Source: Oryzias latipes
Lineage: Eukaryota > Chordata > Actinopteri > Beloniformes > Adrianichthyidae
Direction of reading: 5' to 3'
DNA: 64,000 nucleotides
Assembly (NCBI RefSeq): GCF_002234675.1
Contig: NC_019867.2
Coordinates: 25,223,166 to 25,287,165, forward strand
Of the stretch, positions 1 to 11,800 are shown piece by piece. The first letter of the stretch is position 1. Every line of letters starts with the position of its first letter. The notes below the pieces were generated by a model that was not told the origin of the DNA, ran no database searches, and saw nothing but the letters and a program-made list of their open reading frames with translations. The translations under genes were made by a program, and so were the position numbers.

Positions 1-420
1 ATCTGTATGCTACTATTCCTAAATTACAGCAAAGTTTGCATGACAAAGCCTCTCCACCAGCACAAACCGCAGCGTTCGGTCCAGCCCGCTTGCTCGCTTC
101 CTCCACATTTCAAAGCAATTACTTCATGTTGATTTAGCTGTCATTGGCGGCATGTGTTTCAGTGTGATTTATAGAGCACCCTCCTGGTGCCAGTTGACTT
201 GCGATAAATTGCACAATATTCCGAAAGGCTCATTTGCTTAGCGCTACATTAGGGGGCCGATGATTGCTACACAAAGCCATGTAAATGAGTTCTGAGAGGG
301 GCCCCATCACTCAACATGTCATGTAGCCAATCCCATTATTATTTATGACTGGAGCTGGGCCGTGTTTCCTCTGAGGCCAGGCGAGGTTCATATGTGTGAT
401 GTGACAGCTCTGCTTTGCTT
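1..420. other. Probable conserved non-coding element
   Basis: No ORF or repeat structure is visible. The stretch has balanced composition, long non-repetitive text and several homeodomain/POU-like AT cores (for example ATGTAAAT, CCATTATTATTTATGA, GCTCATTTGCTTAGCG). Such text is typical of vertebrate developmental enhancers, but conservation cannot be seen from one sequence. A (GT)n run follows at about 426-460. Confidence 0.35.
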
Positions 421-1595
421 CTGTGTGTGCATGTGTGTGTGTGTGCTTGTGTGTGCGATGGAAGCCGTATCTGTGTGCTGAGCAGGAAGGAGCCAGGCTG
501 TCGGCTTTATCTGCTAGAGGCTGAAGATTAAAAAATGCAGATCACTGTACAGTGGGAGATGGTCATCATTCCATCGTCTTTCCCACAAAACCTTCCCAGT
601 TTGGGCCCTTTGTTTTTGTCTGCATCTCATGAACACAAAACATGCACACAAATTAAACCCATAAATCTAGCGATGTCCCTCAAACAAAAGGCTCCTCAGT
701 GATCAGACAACAGAGATGAGCTCAGTTCATTGTGTTTATTCACTCTTATCTCCATCATGTCAGGGCCGGCGTGAAGAGCAGCCCAGGCCGGGCTCTACAG
801 TATTTGGCCTTTTTTATGGTCGCCCAGACATGTCATAACACTGCGACTTACATTCAATGCTGTCAAACATGTCAGCTCTGCAAACCATAACAAAGATAAC
901 GCAGCGTCTGCTTTCAAATCCATCGCTCACCAAGTGGATATGTGAGCGTGTGCGTGTTGACATTGCAGCTGAGCTGTTATTTGATCACAACACTGATCTA
1001 AGTGTCTGTGGTGATTAGGGGTAATCTGGTTTGCAGACTGATCTATGGTCTGCAGCTGTATGAGGACGGTGTGGGTCTGTGTGCAGGGTCACAAACGGTG
1101 CCTCTTTAAAAGGCTCAGAAAACTGAAATATGATAACTTGATTCTGATTTTCTTCTTAAATATTAAACAAAAACATCCATATTTGGGCTGAATTTGGGCT
1201 ACACAAATATCAACCCCCATTGTAAATACAATACTTATTGCTCATTTTAAACAAAAAAGCATATTTAATTTTTAAAATGTTTTAAGTTATTATGTTTGAT
1301 CACATTTCTACTTATCATTATTCATAGTCCCCAGGAAATTGTAACAATTTCCTTTTTTTCTAAACATTTTGTGGCATTTTAAAACAATATTTGAGGTAAG
1401 ATTTTATGTTTACTTGGTATTTTTCTTCTTTTAAAGCCACTACTTCCCCTGTGCTGTTTGATTTCTTTGGTTCAAAATTTATGGATTTCTGTACCTGTAC
1501 GCAATATTATTCATAACAAACCACCCCTCTTTTTAATTTTAATATAATCTTTACAACATTTAAACATTTGCTGATTTTTTTAGGTTTTAGAGGCC
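421..1595. other. Non-coding, no recognised feature
   Basis: It begins with a short GT microsatellite and becomes AT-rich after about 1120. No exon-like ORF, RNA gene or complete repeat was recognised. Confidence 0.5.
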
Positions 1596-1907
1596 CATTC
1601 CAGTAAAAATTGTGGGTTTTTTTGTTCTTGTGACATTTTTCTGATGACAGAGGATATACAGAAAGAAAAATAGGCCTAAAAAGCATTTTTGAGTATTACT
1701 TTGTTGTGTTTGAAAAAGAGATGTTTGCTCCAAGCTCTCAGCAAGGGGAAGGGAAGGGGGAGTCCCACCCAAAACTCAGAAGTGAATTTCTAATGAACTA
1801 CTGCTGCTCTACAGACACTGTTTCCCAGAAAACTACACAGATTTTGTGTTTTTGCCTAAAAACTGCATTATCATAGTTGAAATACTACTGGAGTGGGACT
1901 TTAACAA
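1596..1907 (-). repeat. Interspersed repeat family R1, truncated copy
   Basis: Read on the minus strand it starts with TTAAAGTCCCACTCC and continues with text alignable to two further copies at 11285-11800 (minus) and 25664-26222 (plus). Shared blocks are the CCCACTCC start, a GTCATTTTTAGCC-type block, an AGAGCAGCAGT block and a CTCCACTTCCC-type block. It is an older, diverged copy. The family is unnamed here. Confidence 0.6.
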
Positions 1908-2059
1908 GCTAAGATGTTAATGTTTTTTCAAGCCCATTTTTATTTAAAATAGAGAATAAAATGTCATTTTTATTCATTATTGTCAGACAAAAACCTTGAT
2001 GAAGAGTTTATTTTCTTTTCTGACATATCTATGGCTTGTTGCCCTCTCCTGTCACTTAG

Positions 2060-2660
2060 AAAAACAGTTGCTATAGTATCCTGATTTAGCCCACAGCTTT
2101 AATGAGTCTCAGATGATGGGAGTGCATGAGCTAGAGGCATTACCACATCTTAGTAATCATGGAAGAAACCTGAAAGAAATTCAGCCTGGTCTAAATCAGA
2201 GAGGGATTAAGTTTGTAGACTGTGCCGATGACTGATGGTGGCTGGTTCAAAGCCATTACTTCTGATGCTGCTACGAAGTCCAAGACAGAGGCAAAGAGGA
2301 AATTTTGAAGTTTAAATTCAGATAGCTAAAATAAAGATTTTCATCATAAATATTTTACACATACTAGGGGTTTGTTTTGATATTTAAAACAATTTTGTTA
2401 TTTTTTAAATCCACTTGTCCTTTTTCTCTCATTTACTTTTGTGTCCTTTATTGCCTCTTGCACACCCTCCTCTTCCTCTTCACTAGAGCTTTTTGTTGTT
2501 TAACGGATGAGTTATTGACTTAAGCAGGCTCGATTAATCAGGGTGTAATGGGGCAGCAGGGAGGCGCAGGAAGGCCATGCATCATGGGACAGAGATGAGC
2601 TCTGTCAGCCTGCTCATACAGCTCTCCTCAATCACTCCCACATTACCAGCAGATAGAGAT
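2060..2660. other. Probable conserved non-coding element
   Basis: This is unique text with dense TAAT, ATTA and CAGCTG-type cores, including CTCGATTAATCAGGGTGTAA near 2530. No ORF of gene-like character is present. It ends in a GAGGAG-rich run at 2658-2690. Assignment as regulatory DNA is inference from texture only. Confidence 0.3.
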
Positions 2661-3241
2661 GAAGAGGAGGAGGAGGAGGAGAAAAAGAGCTTGGGCAAAA
2701 AAAAAATGAAAGGCAGACAAGAAAAGAGAAAAACAAACATGAGGAAAAAGGCAAAAGATGATGTACAAAATGTGGTTAACTGATGATTTACTGTAAAAGA
2801 CAACACGTACGATGAGAATTCATATGCCACCCAAGAATGCAGCCCAGATCTGTGGAAGTTGTGTATCTGTGCAGGTGTGTTGTGAAGGTAGTGTTGTGTC
2901 TAGGTTAGATGAGATCAAACACTTGACTTCATTTTACACCCAAACACAGCATGTTAGAGACCCAACTACCATCATAGCACACAAACAACAACAGATAACT
3001 GTTGTTTGGTTTTATCAGAGCTCACTCTCGCACCCCTGTTAGATCAGACACTCACCAAAAAGCTAAAAACTGTGACACAAGACATTGGCTGAACATGAGA
3101 ACTGGACTGAGTGACTCCTTCTTCCTCGTGTTCTAAATAGGAAGTACCCCCTGACTCCAAGAAGCCCTAATTGTCAGGTAGGGGGAGGCTGATGAACATG
3201 AAGGACCCAAAATGCGAAGACGGGAGACACACAGTTCCAGG

Positions 3242-4675
3242 GGGGTATTCCAGGAAGCATGTTTAAACTACCCTGACTTTAAGCCTGAACTCTGGCTGAA
3301 ATCCGCCTGAACTTGCTTACTCTGAGTATGTCCGTTCCAAAAGACCGGATATGAGTTAACGTAATTACCCTCGACTTTGTAACCCTGGGTTAATGCGCGT
3401 GCACAGCAGGTACATAAAGACATTCTCAATAGATCGCCGATTTCTGGAGTCACCATGGAAACGGGTGGTGAAAAAAAGAAAGCACTACATTTCGGTGAGA
3501 CGGAGTCTGAGGTTTTAATGACGCCGTATGAAGATTATACATCCATCAAAAAAGTAACACGGCTGCATCATCAAAAGAAAGAGTTTCTTTTTGTAGTAGA
3601 AGAACAGACAAAGTAAACGCACGAGTTTCTGATCTTGTTTCCATTTTCCTTGTGATGCATATATATGTAACTTATCCAATTTTGCCAACTTAAATGAATT
3701 ACTTCTATTGGTAACAAGTAATTGAGTTAAATTTATTCAACTTAATTTCTCACGTCTATAAAACTCAATAATTGTTTATACAACTCAAATTTACGTATTT
3801 ATCTAACTAAATGTCATATTACTCCAATTCAATTAATATTTTTTCGATCTTAATTAATTATATTTCTTGAAATCTCATATGTCTAAGTTTGAGCCGGCAG
3901 ATATGCTCATTTTTATAACAATAAAAAGGACGGAAAAAAATGCGCGGAGTGCATAAATTCATTGAAGAATTTTCCAACATTGTCATTTCAAGACAATGTG
4001 GTAGGGGTGTTATATAAACTCATCATCCTTTCCTTCACTCTAACTCATGGTGCAGAGACATAAGCTTAGTAGGACAAAATAACTCGGCAAAACACAGTAA
4101 AACAGCTAAACAACTAAACACATTTGGTCAAAAAGCCACACTTAAACCCAAATCCGTCCAGACAGGCAAAGGGAATGATATCCCACAATCCCTTGCGGTG
4201 CCGATCTAACAGCAGCACCAAAGTTACACCTACTTAATTGAATTAATTTCAATGAAGGTAAAATAACTGTCTGAAAACTAAGTGTTATTTTTAAGCTAAC
4301 TTGACTAAAAAAATGATTTCTTAACTGAAGCAAATAATTAAGTTAGATCAAAGTAAAAAAGTTTATTTTTCCAACATCCATACGTGGTCTTATCACCCTC
4401 TCACGGTGGAAAAAGTATTATCTGAGCTTCTTCATCCACTAAATCATCTTCAAATTGACGCGCCATGCTGCTTCACCTCTCTGAAAACAAACTAACCTTC
4501 AACTAAACCTGCTCCAGACCAGGTTATGTTCAGAGCATTAATTGCTATGGCAACTTCACATATCCTGAAACATACCTCCATTTCTGGAACCGAAAACTGA
4601 GGTTATCAACTTCCTTAGCCTCAAACTTACCGTGGGCGTGGGAGCTAGCATAACCTGCTTTCTGGAAAAAAACCC
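3242..4675 (+). mobile_element. PIF/Harbinger-type non-autonomous element inside the LTR
   Basis: The ends are GGGGTATTCCAGGAAGCATG on the left and, inverted, GGGTTTTTTTCCAGAAAGCAGG on the right. The 3-bp flank AGG occurs at 3239-3241 and 4676-4678. It contains a short ORF (3455-3616) that resembles the Myb-like protein of Harbinger elements. No DDE transposase is visible. The middle (about 3640-4380) is AT-rich and may hold a further unrecognised insertion. Confidence 0.6.
3455..3616 (+). pseudogene. Myb-like Harbinger accessory ORF, remnant (53 aa)
   Basis: ATG sits in a good context (CACCATGG). The product starts METGGEKKKALHF and contains EVLMTPYEDYTSI-KK, which lines up with the FSPAELDVLLQSCSEYENI-KK segment of the better kept copy at 35669. 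In Harbinger elements this Myb/SANT-like protein helps the transposase enter the nucleus and bind DNA. Here only the N-terminal part of the domain remains and it is diverged, so it is judged non-functional. Confidence 0.45.
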
Positions 4676-5440
4676 AGGGCAACGGGTTTATTCAACCAAC
4701 AAAAAGGGCTTCAGAGCAGGAAAACAAAACTAAACTTACTGTGGGTAAACCATGAACACATGGCAGAAGGGAAGAGACGATAATTGACCAGAACAAGAGG
4801 AAGGCAGAGACCAGACTTATATACAGACAGGTCTGACAAGACACAGGTGACATAGATCAGGAGAGATTGGAACCAGGGAAGTAAAACTCAAAAACATGAC
4901 ATGCAAGAAACCTTCAAAATAAAACAGGAAACAGAACTCAAACATGACAGAAACAAGACAGAAAGCAAAAACCTATATAAAGAAACCCAAACAATAACAC
5001 TAGTCCCATAGACGTCCACAGCTATTAAACAGCTATAACTTAGTCATATTTGTCAGAATAGCCATTCCTGCTCTGATACTTTTTTAAAACATCTTCCTGC
5101 TAATCCTCATTTTTTAATATTTTTCCTATAGTGCAAGTTATTTAAATTATAAACTGACCGACCAAATGCCTCAATAAAAGTTTGTGGTCTCATGTCAAAC
5201 GTTCAAAACGTTTAATTGACAGATTCTCCAGAGCCCACCTTCTAAGTCATAGGGGTGTAGACTTCTAAAAAGCTCACTACTGATTGGCGAGAGTGGTTCC
5301 CATAGAAACGTTGACTCTAGACCAATCACTGCTCACTGATTTCTTCTGGCGCCAACTGGCGGAGTCCGTATCACAAAAAAAATGGTGATTAAATTTACTT
5401 TAATTGGTTGGAGCCATAAGTAAGCAAATGTTCTATGTGA

Positions 5441-7456
5441 CGTCATCCATCGAAAATTTGCTTGTAAAAGATTAAAAGAGAACCGGATTGAGTATACTCG
5501 ATCCAGTTCTCTTTTACAGTTTATGGGCTCAATGAAATGCCCACTACCGGTATATGTCTGCGGGATGATGGATGTATGTTAAGCAAGACACATTTTTTGT
5601 GGTTTCTACTTCAAATGTCACCTAAATCAATGTGTTTTGTTGACTTTAGCTTTAAATGTTGATCATTTTAATCAAAAGTATCTTATTTAAGATGACATGA
5701 TATTCATTTTTTGTGGAAAAACGATCATATGAATAGTCTATTACAAAATCAACACAACCCCACTGTTCTTTATTACGGCTAAACATGTCCTATTTCCACT
5801 GGGCATTGCAGTGTTGAAGCTGCTTCACGCTGCTCAGGTTTTCTACTGGAAATTACTCAAACCTCACCTGACTTTTTAAGTCATTTTTTTAAAACCAAAC
5901 AATTTACCAAAGTAAGTAGGTGGTGCAACTCTAATTCATGCTAGACTTGCAGATGAGTTCTAGAAACCAAATGTGATGTAAAAGTCCATTACTGCTGTCA
6001 TAAAAAAAGAGAAAATTCCTCATAAAAACCCAATTTTTCACTCAGACAGCTGGGATCCATCAAATAAAGGATGTAAAGCTAGGGGCCCATAACTGGAGTT
6101 AATTAAAGGACAGGCTTTTGCAGCTAATGAAGCTAATCTGGTTTGTCTTTTATCTGATCTGTTGCTCTTTTCTGCGTCTGTTTACAAAGACCACCCATTA
6201 ATCAGACTACTTAATATTTTGTCAGCTGTCACATGGAAATGTGAAGCAACAAAGGGGACAAGTCAGACCCTGACAAGAGGTTCTCCCCCACCACCGCTAT
6301 CACCATCCACCCTGGAGCCCCGGCCATGCCGCCAGCCCATAAGATCATGTAGAATTCATCCCTTGACGATGTCAGACATGTTGTTTCCCTCAGCCTGACT
6401 GACTTATCTGACTGTCATTGGGAGAGCTCCTCACAAATATCAGCAACGTGTGTCAGTCAGTGGTTTTAGGACTACCAAGTAGCTCTGTGTCATTATATAA
6501 TCCTCCTTGTCATGACAGAGTTACACTAGAGTAAAATATCCACTTAACATGCTGTCAGTCATTTTTATCTTCTTCAGCTGGTCCTTCATTCCTTCTCAGT
6601 ATGTGCCTGTCATCATGGAAGTGAAAACACTGCTTCAATGCACCATTTTCTCTTAGCAAAAGTTAGAAAAGTAGGACTTGAGTTGGAAATTTGACATCTG
6701 TTCAGGGCTTGAAATGTATTAATCCACAATGAGGAAGCTCAGTGATTGTTGACCTTTGGAAGCAGAGTTTATTCTACCAAGAAAACCTAATTTCTGTCAG
6801 CCACTTAACAACACACTTTTATTTAGTTTACATTAACACATCTGTGCACAACACATCTTGGTTCCTTATGAAAATCAACCATTCCTAATAGAATTTCAGT
6901 TTAATGATTCTAATAATGATTACACCAAAAGGTTGGTAAAGGACTGTGCTAAGAAGCCTCATTCATCCCCTGTAAGGGAGAAATCTGGTAAGTCTGTTGT
7001 CTGGTGCCCATGAAATTTTAAGATCCCAGACCACTCTGTGAGCCTACAGAGCCAAAAGGTTCATGCACATTATTTTCTACGGGCGACATTTCGTACAAAC
7101 ACTTAAACAATAATACATGAAAATAACGTAACACATGAGAGGCATGTTGTAAAGATTTTTTTCAACCCCGCCCCAAACCCTGCCCTCTGTGCAAGGAGCC
7201 CGTTAGCGCTTTTCCAGTGATAAGTGTGCGCCCGTTTGGTGCTCCATGCACACAGCCTGACTATTTGTAATTAGGAAATTAGACAATAAGAGTATAGTTT
7301 GTGTGGGTATTCAAAAGGCATCTTTTTGGCAGTTAAGTATCACCTGTACACCCCATGCATGCAGTTTGGCCAGTATGTGCACCTTACCAATGACTAGTTC
7401 AGTCTAAGAGCACTGTACGATGCATCAGAGTGGAGCGAAGCATGGAGCTTTTGGCT
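5441..7456. other. Non-coding; candidate regulatory stretch at 6040-6420
   Basis: It contains a 44-bp palindrome at 5473-5516. Unique text at 6040-6420 is rich in TTAATTAA, TAATGAAGCTAATC and TTAATCAGACTAC homeodomain-type cores and looks like a conserved non-coding element. No gene was found. The ORF at 6162-6398 lacks any recognisable protein character. Confidence 0.35.
5473..5516. repeat. 44-bp spacerless palindrome
   Basis: Two 22-bp arms meet without a spacer (TAAAAGAGAACC... / ...TTCTCTTTTA) and match at 20 of 22 positions. It lies just past the right piece of repeat R2 and could form a hairpin or cruciform. Confidence 0.75.
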
Positions 7457-7462
7457 TGAAAG

Positions 7463-9665
7463 TATGGAGTCCTATACTGTTCATAATTAAATAAATAAAT
7501 ATTTAATTAAATAAATAAATATGGCCTCATGCAAATACACAATCAACCAATAAATATCTCATAAATATATAAAAAGATCATGAAATTGTGAAAAACCTGC
7601 ACACAGATTTTAAATTAGCCATTATATTGTTCAATATATTTCATGTTGCTTTAAAAACCTTTTCATTATTTTAAAACAGCATTTTAAAATATTCATTTTT
7701 AATCATGTGGAATATTATTATAATTCTACTTCTTTTTTCAGAACCTTGGATTTCAAAATCAATATTTTCCAAAGTAGCTTTGTTTTTATTTCATGTTGCT
7801 GTTTTTCACAATGGCTTATTTATTTCATGAAGAGCTTTTTCAGGAGAATGAGTCTATCTGTCAATCAGTGAAAGTGGGCGGGATCTAAACGCTCATTGGC
7901 TCATCCGTGGAAATCGACTCTTATTCCTCGATACCCGCTCAGCGGTGTGCCAGTCAGAGAGATGACAAATTTCGGCTATATCCGCGCGGCTTTGCTGACA
8001 TTTGATACAAACTATCTGTCTGCAGCAAAATGTGCAAACATGGACGACTCTGTTTTTGTAGTTTGAGGGTTTGTGTGGACCAAAGGAGCTCCGGTTGTCC
8101 ACGTGTCCAAGTTCCCCGTGAAACACTCCTGACTGTCACGTCATTCACTCAGCACTCCTTTGCTCTGCAGGTAACAGCTCTATGGCAAGCCATGCCATAC
8201 CAGCTCTGCTGTCTGAGCTCACAGATCCAGTCTGACGTCATCGTGCCTTATGTCGGCTCGCAGGAGGAGGCGAGCTGGCGGACCGACAGAGAGTCAGAGC
8301 AGGCAGCAGCGGATAGCGGAACAAGCCTGCTCGGGCCTCCTGAACCTTATGATATTTTTTCTATTTTCATTGAGACAATGATTATAAATCAGGTCCTCTG
8401 GTTTTTTCCCCTCTCGGGAAAAAGGTTGAACTTTTCCTGCGAAAGTTTCTCTTTCTGGTTGTAAAACGCAGCGGAGATCCGGGGTTTGATTTGGGGTTCA
8501 CTTCCCCGTTCAGATGCTTCCAGAGCGGGTTATTAAAAGATTCAGTCTCTATACTTTGGATATACTTTTTTACTATTACTTTTCTGGCGAACTGAACAAC
8601 AGACCCTTAACTTGCGCTCACACACAAACACTTTTGCGCTGGGCTCTCTGATTTACACGTAATATAAGACGTAGTTTGACTGCAGGACCTGAAGCAGAGC
8701 CTCTCTGGGATGATCTCATGAACTCAAACATGGAAACATTGTTATCATGTGGAACTATTCAAAATAAATAAACCTGATCTCTTAACATTCTCCATGTGCA
8801 TTGATTGTGCATCCATGCATTTTAAGTGAGATAAACACAGGTACAGCTCCAAGTGGCTATCAGGCTAAAGCGTTGGCTGCTAGCTCCTCCCACACGCGGC
8901 ATGGTGTGTTTAATGAACTCAAGTTCATAGAAGTTTTGTGGAACTCCAACGACCACTCAGCCTAACTTAGACCACTACTAGATGTTCACGAGAAGATGAA
9001 AATTGCATAACCGACCACAAAATCACCTGAATTATGCACACTCGCCCAAAGCCACTTTTATCCGCAAATTTAGAACCAAAACTGCCCAATTTCTGGTAAC
9101 ACTGTGGATGTGTTGAGGTGCATACTCCCCCTAGTGTTGAGGAGTGGGCATCGCGCCGTCACGTTCGCTGAAACATCTTCGACCGATGTAGTCAGGGTGC
9201 TGCTGCTCATGTCTGAGTAAAGAAGTAGCCAATCACAAAAGTGTCTCCGCCTTGTCTGGTTTGATTGACAGATAGACCCATTCTCCTGAAAAAGCTCTTC
9301 ATGAAATAAATACGCCATTGTGAAAAACAGCAACATGAAATAAAAACAAAGCTACTTTGGAAAATATTGATTTTGAAATCCAAGGTTCTGAAAAAAGAAG
9401 TAGAATTATAATAATATTCCACATGAATAAAATGAATATTTTAAAATGCTGTTTTAAAATAATGAACAGGTTTTTAAAGCAAAATGAAATATATTGAATA
9501 ATATAATGGCTAATATAAAATCGGTGTGCAGGTTTTTCACAATTTCATGATCTTTTTATATATTTATGAGAGATTTATTGGTTGATTGTGTATTTGCATG
9601 AGGCCATATTTATTTATTGAATTAAATATTTATTTATTTAATTATGAACAGTATAGGACTCCATA
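7463..9665. mobile_element. Foldback DNA element with ~405-bp terminal inverted repeats
   Basis: Left arm (7463-7867) and right arm (9261-9665) are near-identical inverted copies starting TATGGAGTCCTATACTGTTC. Both sides are flanked by TGAAAG (7457-7462 and 9666-9671), an exact 6-bp target duplication. The ~1.4-kb interior is GC-richer than the arms, with GC boxes and CCAAT boxes just inside the arms, and encodes no recognisable transposase. The best internal ORF (8030-8464, 144 aa) has no domain I recognise. The family is unassigned; a 6-bp duplication excludes Tc1 (TA), Harbinger (3 bp) and typical hAT (8 bp). Confidence 0.85.
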
Positions 9666-9699
9666 TGAAAGGTCCTATCTGCACTTTTCTTTGCTTAAC

Positions 9700-9892
9700 T
9701 TCCTTTATTTTTAAATCAATTTTCAATTTTTTTTTTCTTTTCTTTTAAAGTAAATTTTACGTTGATTATTTCTATGATGTATTGTGATTTTAATGCATTT
9801 TTCTGTTTTGTGAAGCACCTTGAATTACTTTGTGTACGAATTGTGCTATACAAATAAACTTGCCTTGCCTTGCCTTGCCTTGCCTTGCCATA
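9700..9892 (+). repeat. LINE (L2-like) 3' tail with (CTTGC)n
   Basis: The text 'GTGAAGCACCTTGAATTACT...GTGCTATACAAATAAACTTG' followed by CTTGC repeats is the characteristic 3' end of fish L2-type LINEs (and SINEs that share it). Only the 3' untranslated part is present, 35 bp beyond the foldback element. Confidence 0.65.
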
Positions 9893-9959
9893 AGTGCTTC
9901 TTCGTCACACTTACAAGCTTTTACTTTCAACATCTTTTTATCTACTCTTGATTCACCAC

Positions 9960-10085
9960 AATCAACATAAAGAAATACTCAGAAATGCTATTTTAATCCT
10001 AATTTTCTTTATCAATGTCATTCATCGTGATAAAAAATGCCACAGGAACGTATTAAAACACCAAAAACACGATTTTCATTGGATG
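9960..10085 (-). repeat. Fragment of repeat family R1
   Basis: 'AATACTCAGAAATGC...' and the terminal block 'CACAGGAACGTATTAAAACA...TTGGAT' match the 3' part of the copies at 11285-11800 and 25664-26222. Confidence 0.45.
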
Positions 10086-11284
10086 ATGGTCTTTAAGACA
10101 TAAAAATCTCCCAAAACATTGACAAATTCAAATCAGGAAACTCAGCTAAAACCTTGGGTTCTTGCACATGTAAGATAAGACTATACATTCTCAACAAAAT
10201 GCAATAAAATTAGACACAGAAAATGAAACTCCTACACAGAAACCTAAATAAATACAAAAGACAATTATATTTATTCAGTGAAGGATAAACGCCAGACAAG
10301 TTGTGTCAAAACTGTTTCTGTTGGTGCTTAAATACCCACATAAATCCAGTTATGTATCCAAAGACTTCAACACTTCAAGAAGAATGTTTTTCTTCACTGA
10401 TTCCTGGGGCTGTCCTTGCGTTGACAAGAACACACAAACAAATGTCACAAGAAGTCGTAACAATTGATGCAACTTTGAGAATGTATTTGGGAATTGCCTG
10501 AAACTGATCAAAGCTTCTGCTGCTGGTGAGTACGAATAAATGTCAAAGAAATGTTTATTTTTGTCATGACAACATGCATGGGCAGGAAATGAAGATGAGG
10601 GACATTGCTAAAAAAAAAATTTAAACTATGGAGGTACTGGAAGAAAATGGTAGTAACTGGAATTTTGTAGGATGGGGGCTGTTGTTATGGCGCCCCTGCG
10701 TAAAATGAAAGACATGTTTAAACAAGTTGCCCTTAGCTACCATGATACACCTTCACATCGGCAAACACTGACCTTATCTGTTGGGGTTTTTTATAGAAAG
10801 GTGTTACCACAGAACAACACGTCTTTATATATATTTTTGATTACCTTAGTAAATCTTTTTTTATGGTTCTAGCTTTCCCTTTGCTGCCACCTTCTACAGG
10901 TAAAATTCAACATAGCTTTAATGTGCTGCTGTCCCAGATCCAGTTTTAAAAAATGACTTTATCAGGGCCACTATGACAAAGAGTCTGCACAACCAAACAT
11001 GCGTCAGTCGGGTAAAACTCCAGATACTCCTGAAACTTTGTGTGGACATTTGGACCACAGAAAGACACTATTCAGAACTGGTCATGCTAGTCCAGATTCA
11101 AATTGAAGATTGACAACTTTTACAAGCCTTTCACAACAAATTCATGTTTATTCAAATATTGTTTTGAATCAGTAACTCAAACAAAAAGAAACAAAAGTGT
11201 TTCTCTGTGTACATAAGACTCACACCGACAACATTGGTGGGTTTTTGTTGGCGTTTTTGACAAGTTCTTTTAGCAATTTTTTCC
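10086..11284. other. Non-coding, no recognised feature
   Basis: AT-rich unique text. No splice-bounded coding exon, RNA gene or repeat was recognised. Confidence 0.5.
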
Positions 11285-11800
11285 AATGATGAAGAACATA
11301 TGTAAGAGAATTAAGATTAAAATTGCATTTCTGAGTATTTGTTTATTAAAATCTTGGTGAATCAGAAGCAGATTCAGAAAAAGCCATTTGAAAAAACATG
11401 CAGTTGTTACGTATAAACTACAGTTGGCAGGCCACAAGCTCCTTGCTCCGCTTCATTCCGATACATCCACTTGCAGGCGAATAAATCCATGTATGTCTTC
11501 GTTTTTTCTCGTCCGAGCTGGCGTCTGGCTTAAAAGTGTACGGCCAGATAGCTCCATCTATGCTCGCCATTTATTTTTTGCAAGGGTAATGTTAGCATAG
11601 GGTTGTGAGGGGCTGTTAGCTAGGGGGAGAGAGTGTATAAAAAGGGATCATGGGAAATTACTGCAAGATTACTCTGCGCCAATGGTTTACTGAATTACTG
11701 TCGCTCTGCAGAAACTATGTCCTGGAAAACGACACAGGTTTTTTAGCTAAAAATAGCATAGTCATAAATAAAAGTTTACTAGGAAGGCTTTTAGAATACA
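11285..11800 (-). repeat. Interspersed repeat family R1, longer copy
   Basis: Reverse-complement alignment to 25664-26222 runs over most of the length: GCTAACAGCCCCTCAC, AACATTA, the ATGG...GAGCTATC block, CAGCTCGGACGAG and GAGCTTGTG blocks. On the minus strand an ATG at 11570-11568 opens a short frame beginning MASIDGAIWPYTF. The family may be a non-autonomous element carrying a scrap of coding sequence. Origin not established. Confidence 0.6.

Larger units (their letters stand above)
3172..4999 (-). mobile_element. Solo LTR (fossil), interrupted by a Harbinger element
   Basis: On the minus strand the element runs from TGTTATTG to CCTGACA, the TG...CA ends usual for LTRs. It carries a TATATAAG promoter box and an AATAAA signal in the expected order. 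Flanks are CTAAT (3167-3171) and CTAGT (5000-5004), a 5-bp target duplication with one difference. Without the inserted Harbinger element it is about 390 bp. No internal gag/pol region is present, so this is a solo LTR. The family (Ty3-like or other) was not resolved. Confidence 0.6.
3127..5440 (+). repeat. Interspersed repeat family R2, split by an LTR insertion
   Basis: The left piece (3127-3171, 'GAAGTACCCCCTGACTCC...AAGAAGCC') and right piece (5000-5440, 'CCCATAGAC...', 'TGCTCTGATACTTTTT', 'GATTGGCGAGAGTGGTTCCCA') match consecutive parts of a second copy at 15262-15660. The two pieces are separated exactly by a 1.8-kb LTR insertion with a near-identical 5-bp duplication. R2 is therefore older than the LTR. 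A short further fragment may lie near 46250-46335. Confidence 0.6.

Noticed and set aside
7200-7400. Possible second promoter or gene start left of the foldback element
   Set aside because: Only generic GC content; no ORF, exon or TATA arrangement.
8030-8464. 144-aa open frame inside the foldback element
   Set aside because: No recognisable domain, no homologue I can recall, crosses an apparent acceptor-like CTCTGCAG|GTAACAGC stretch without a consistent gene model, and may be open by GC content alone.
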